DNA of 64,000 nucleotides, from the NCBI RefSeq assembly GCF_010120595.1, contig NZ_CP038020.1, forward strand, positions 62,001 to 126,000, in the 5' to 3' direction. This stretch comes from Streptococcus thermophilus. Lineage in GTDB: Bacteria > Bacillota > Bacilli > Lactobacillales > Streptococcaceae. Shown here in pieces: positions 61,667 through 64,000 of this stretch; the first letter of the stretch is position 1, and every line of letters starts with the position of its first letter. Made by a program: the position numbers and the translations under genes. The notes beneath the pieces are model-generated. The model worked only from the letters and a program-made list of their open reading frames with translations, made no database searches and was not told the DNA's origin.

Positions 61667-62556
61667 CAGCTCACCCCTTTAGCTTGTTGTTTTCTAACTG
61701 CTTGGTTCCATTCTGACATGATGCCATTAAAGACATATTCAGCAACCATTTCTGATGAACGGGCAAATTTCATATTTTCTAAAGCATACTGATAGCGGTT
61801 ATCAAAATGAATCATAGCGTAATCTGCAACTGAAGGTGATAAGTTTTCTTTGAGGAGTTGGTCATGAACCAAATCCCAAATATAGTCTTTATCATACTTG
61901 GTCACTTTATCAACTTTCCTAGAAAGTGAATCTTGATTTTTTTCTTCAGGATTTTGAGTTGATTTCTCTTCCTCATCCTCAGAATAATTTACTTTAATAT
62001 CACTCTCTTTAGTCTCACTCTTTTTAATATAAGTTGAGTCGGAATTCACGACTTCTGGAAGTCGATTTTTACGACTTCTGGAAGTCGATTTTTGCGACTT
62101 CTGGAAGTCGGATTTTGCGACTTCCATTGATTTTACTGGATTTACCAGGTCTTTAGCTTCTTCAAATTCCATATTTAGGATTTGAATATCCGTAATAACA
62201 TTCTTCACATAAATACGGTTAGCCTTATTTAAACCTTGTCTGACTTCATCAATCAAGCCGTATTTGATAAGTTCTTTTTTTAGCTTCATAACTTTATCAC
62301 GACCACAACCCAAGTCTTCAGCTAGGTCTTCGATGGCGTAATAAATGAAAATATCACCTAAGTCATCCACAAATCTTAAATCACCTTTACGGGTGCTATC
62401 CAGTGAAGCACTTAAACGGTCACGACAGAGCATAAACATCAATTTAGCTTCAGCCTTTAGTTTACGATAATATCTAGTACCAATAATCACTTTTGGTAGT
62501 TGATAAAAATTATCACTATTCAAAGCTTGCTCTAAAGAAATTCTTCCGTAAGCCAT
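61666..62556 (-). CDS. repA: RepA_N-type replication initiator
   Basis: A 296-residue protein. The N-terminal RepA_N domain (residues 1-115: GRISLEQALNSDNFYQLPKVI, LKAEAKLMFMLCRDRLSASL, EDLAEDLGCGRDKVMKLKKELIKYGLIDEVRQGLNKANRIYVKN) is a winged-helix initiator of theta-replicating plasmids. A repetitive basic Ser/Lys/Gln stretch at about 145-170 is encoded by the iterons. The C-terminal domain (residues 215-296, DYIWDLVHDQLLKENLS) is host-specific in this family. It lets the excised circle replicate. Confidence 0.88.
   Translation of the reverse strand: MAYGRISLEQALNSDNFYQLPKVIIGTRYYRKLKAEAKLMFMLCRDRLSASLDSTRKGDLRFVDDLGDIFIYYAIEDLAEDLGCGRDKVMKLKKELIKYGLIDEVRQGLNKANRIYVKNVITDIQILNMEFEEAKDLVNPVKSMEVAKSDFQKSQKSTSRSRKNRLPEVVNSDSTYIKKSETKESDIKVNYSEDEEEKSTQNPEEKNQDSLSRKVDKVTKYDKDYIWDLVHDQLLKENLSPSVADYAMIHFDNRYQYALENMKFARSSEMVAEYVFNGIMSEWNQAVRKQQAKGVS
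62048..62126. repeat. iterons, probable origin of replication inside repA
   Basis: Three exact-spaced 23-bp direct repeats (62048-62070, 62071-62093, 62094-62116), plus a partial fourth; each contains the palindrome CGACTTCTGGAAGTCG. In RepA_N plasmids the origin lies within the rep gene, so these are probable initiator binding sites. Confidence 0.8.
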
Positions 62557-62748
62557 CTATCTCACCTCACCAACTTTAAGCATCATGCCACCCTGTTTAG
62601 GAAATTTAATCATGTTAAATTCTTCAAGCTCATTTATAGATGCTACAACCCTTTCACGTGACCAACCCGTTTCATTCATTAGTGACGTAATCACCAGATT
62701 TCTTGATTGACGTTGTTTAGCACGTAATTTTTTTGATTTTTGATTCAT
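62557..62748 (-). CDS. small basic protein, probable replication regulator
   Basis: A 63-residue basic protein (NQKSKKLRAKQRQSRNLVITSL) followed by a winged-helix-like segment (NETGWSRERVVASINELEEFNMIKF). The start at 62748 follows GGAGG. It immediately precedes repA (stop adjacent to the repA ATG), so it is probably part of the replication unit. Confidence 0.65.
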   Translation of the reverse strand: MNQKSKKLRAKQRQSRNLVITSLMNETGWSRERVVASINELEEFNMIKFPKQGGMMLKVGEVR

Positions 62749-62774
62749 GGATATTTCCTCCGAGGACATTTGAG

Positions 62775-62807
62775 TAAAACAAAAGAGAACGCTTTTCACG
62801 TTCTCTT
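62775..62807 (-). terminator. attenuator-like hairpin in the leader of the replication genes
   Basis: Perfect 9-bp stem AAGAGAACG / CGTTCTCTT followed by TTTTGTTTT on the minus strand, about 27 bases before the first gene of the unit and inside the element end. Its position upstream of rather than after a gene suggests attenuation of rep expression. Confidence 0.65.
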
Positions 62808-62817
62808 AATGTTATTT

Positions 62818-62846
62818 ATTCAATTCTCCCAATTCGGGACACATAC
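62818..62846 (-). repeat. right terminal inverted repeat
   Basis: Read from the outside it begins GTATGTGTC and contains TTGGGAGAA at the same spacing as the left end. Confidence 0.8.
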
Positions 62847-62855
62847 CTTTGTTCT
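62847..62855. repeat. right target-site duplication CTTTGTTCT
   Basis: Identical to 36781-36789. Confidence 0.9.
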
Positions 62856-62920
62856 TCTCCAGAAAAATCATTTTTCAAGGATTCCTAACCTGTAAAATAT
62901 CTACCAATTTTCCTTTTTTG

Positions 62921-62929
62921 TGCTAAAAT
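62921..62929 (+). promoter_or_regulatory. extended -10 promoter of rnhC, predicted leaderless
   Basis: TGCTAAAAT ends 7 bases before the rnhC ATG; there is no ribosome binding site. The position expected for a -35 box is weak (CTACCA). Confidence 0.65.
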
Positions 62930-62936
62930 AGATTCC

Positions 62937-63827
62937 ATGGGCACAATCGTATTAAAAATGACAGCAGAGCAGATTTCAGTACTCCAGAAGGATCTAGCAA
63001 GCTATGCAACTGCGACTAAAAATCCATACGCTTTTTTTTCAGCCAAGGTCGATGGAACAAGTGTCATCGCCTATACTTCAGGCAAGGTGACCTTCCAGGG
63101 TGCTAAACCAGAAATCCTAGCTAGCCGTTTTGGTTACCAAGCTGAGCCTAAGCAGTCACCTGATGGGCAAAATCTAGCCCTAATTGGATCAGACGAAGTC
63201 GGAAACGGCTCCTATTTTGGTGGTTTGGCTGTTGTAGCTAGCCTAGTTACTCCCGCTGACCATGCTTTTTTGAAATCTCTAGGAGTCGACGATTCTAAAA
63301 ATCTAAATGATAGCAAGATTCGTCAGATTGCACCTCTCTTGGAGGAGAAAATTCCCCACAAAGCACTCCTACTTTCTCCTAGAAAGTACAATGAGGTAGT
63401 TGGAGACGGTAAAGCTCACAATGCTGTATCCGTCAAAGTAGCCCTCCACAATCAGGCTATTTTCCTACTATTACAATCTGGTGCTAAACCAGATAAGATT
63501 GTCATTGATGCTTTTATCAGTGAGAAGAATTATCAAAAATACCTCAAGAACGAACGCAATCACTTTGAATTCCCCATCACTCTAGAAGAAAAGGCTGAAG
63601 GTAAATACTTGGCCGTCGCGGTGAGCTCTATCATTGCTCGCAACCTCTTCCTGGAAAATCTGGATAAACTCAGCCAAGAGGTGGGTTACACCCTTCCTTC
63701 AGGTGCTGGTGCCAAGTCAGACCAGGTCGCTGCTAAACTCCTTCAAGCTTATGGAGACCAGGCTCTCCAGACTACTGCTAAATATCATTTTGCCAATACT
63801 AAAAAAGCCTACCAACGCTTAAAATAA
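62937..63827 (+). CDS. rnhC: ribonuclease HIII
   Basis: A 296-residue RNase H type 2 family nuclease that removes RNA from RNA-DNA hybrids. The N-terminal TBP-like substrate-binding domain (1-75) is followed by the catalytic domain: [13 protein letters not shown] (first acidic residues, near 84), LGVDDSKNL (near 120), VIDAF (near 190) and [11 protein letters not shown] (near 225). The start is the first ATG, consistent with other streptococcal RnhC proteins beginning MxTxVLK. Divergent from zapA before the element came between them. Confidence 0.96.
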   Translation: MGTIVLKMTAEQISVLQKDLASYATATKNPYAFFSAKVDGTSVIAYTSGKVTFQGAKPEILASRFGYQAEPKQSPDGQNLALIGSDEVGNGSYFGGLAVVASLVTPADHAFLKSLGVDDSKNLNDSKIRQIAPLLEEKIPHKALLLSPRKYNEVVGDGKAHNAVSVKVALHNQAIFLLLQSGAKPDKIVIDAFISEKNYQKYLKNERNHFEFPITLEEKAEGKYLAVAVSSIIARNLFLENLDKLSQEVGYTLPSGAGAKSDQVAAKLLQAYGDQALQTTAKYHFANTKKAYQRLK

Positions 63828-63845
63828 ACCTGAAAGGCCTTAACT

Positions 63846-64000
63846 ATGCAAAACAAATGGACCCGATATTTCCTCACTTTTCTTCATGAATGGGGACTCT
63901 TCATTCTCTTTATCAGTTTCCTCCTCTTGACCCGTCTCTTCCTCTGGCTCCCTGTTCAGGTTGAAGGACACTCAATGGATCCCACCCTAGCAGATGGACA
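63846..64000 (+). CDS. lepB: signal peptidase I, partial
   Basis: The first 51 residues before the window edge: a short cytoplasmic start, one membrane anchor (LFILFISFLLLTRLFLWL) and the catalytic Ser motif VEGHSMDPTL. Signal peptidase I cuts signal peptides from exported proteins. It lies 18 bases after rnhC, the usual streptococcal pair. Confidence 0.93.
   Translation, partial: MQNKWTRYFLTFLHEWGLFILFISFLLLTRLFLWLPVQVEGHSMDPTLADG

Larger units (their letters stand above)
36790..62846. mobile_element. TnGBS-type integrative conjugative element, 26,057 bp
   Basis: Boundaries are set by the 9-bp direct repeat CTTTGTTCT and by imperfect inverted repeats that both begin with G-N2-TGTGTC and share TTGGGAGAA. 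Content: DDE transposase at the left end, ParA and RepA-type plasmid maintenance, serine resolvase, relaxase, coupling protein, VirB4 and other type IV secretion parts. The published TnGBS family combines a Mutator/ISLre2-like transposase, plasmid replication genes and conjugation genes, and inserts about 15-17 bp upstream of the -35 box of sigma-A promoters. This element fits all of these. No resistance gene is seen. Confidence 0.9.

Noticed and set aside
62048-62126. CRISPR-like array
   Set aside because: Repeats are contiguous 23-mers without spacers and lie inside a coding frame; they are iterons.
36674-62845. Direct repeat GACACATA at 36674-36681 and 62838-62845 as the target duplication of the element
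   Set aside because: No inverted repeats flank it inside, and the right copy lies within the terminal inverted repeat. The 9-mer CTTTGTTCT with adjoining inverted repeats fits better.
62847-62936. rnhC promoter as the insertion target
   Set aside because: The rnhC -10 is far from the element edge and its -35 region is weak; distance to any candidate -35 is 25 bases or more. The zapA promoter gives exactly 16 bases.

Overview
The window looks like a chromosome segment of a Streptococcus of the salivarius group (S. salivarius / vestibularis / thermophilus). This is inferred from low GC, streptococcal gene orders (secA-aroG-aroF; efp-asp23-nusB; rpsF-ssb-rpsR; rnhC / zapA-cvpA / mutS2; rnhC-lepB), a divergent scrA/scrB sucrose locus, and ComR-box-like promoters in front of bacteriocin genes. 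I could run no database search, so family names rest on motif recognition.

Layout. 1-5 kb: two DAHP synthases (one cut by the window edge) and secA, all on the minus strand. 5-11.7 kb: sugar metabolism, with manA, scrK (fructokinase), scrA (sucrose PTS EII), scrB (sucrose-6-phosphate hydrolase) and the LacI-type regulator scrR; the scrA/scrB intergenic region holds ACGTTT-type operators. 11.7-14.9 kb: nusB, asp23, efp, a dCMP deaminase and a prolidase-type peptidase. 14.9-18 kb: a decayed ABC transporter, three small double-glycine (class II) bacteriocin-like precursors, a frameshifted immunity-like gene and two near-identical GTGAC-N6-GTCAC promoters. 18-30 kb: uvrA, a CorA-type transporter, membrane and lipoprotein genes, the rpsF-ssb-rpsR operon, a 1.1-kb array of very short peptide genes sharing an (R/H)YKN(G/S)D motif, mutY, and decayed genes. 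30-36.6 kb: polA, mutS2, cvpA and zapA.

36,790-62,846 is a 26,057-bp integrative conjugative element of TnGBS type. It has a 9-bp target duplication, imperfect terminal inverted repeats, an ISLre2/Mutator-like DDE transposase, a plasmid-type RepA_N replication gene with internal iterons, ParA plus a small DNA-binding partner, a serine resolvase with a res-like site, a MobP-type relaxase, a topoisomerase III, a primase-like/ArdC fusion, a type IV secretion apparatus (VirD4, VirB4, VirB6, VirB3 and TcpC-like parts, and a cell-wall hydrolase) and an LPXTG surface protein. All its annotated genes lie on the minus strand. It is inserted 16 bp upstream of the -35 box of the zapA promoter. Beyond it the chromosome resumes with rnhC and the start of lepB.

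Two small-peptide systems stand out. One is the multi-copy YKNGD peptide operon (26.3-27.4 kb), which I do not recognise and which shows synonymous codon variation around a fixed peptide motif. The other is the ComR-box-type bacteriocin locus (15-17.7 kb). A third pattern is that five genes, three or four of them for DNA replication or repair (polA, mutS2, mutY, rnhC), have an extended -10 box placed so that the transcript would start at or next to the ATG, which suggests leaderless mRNAs.
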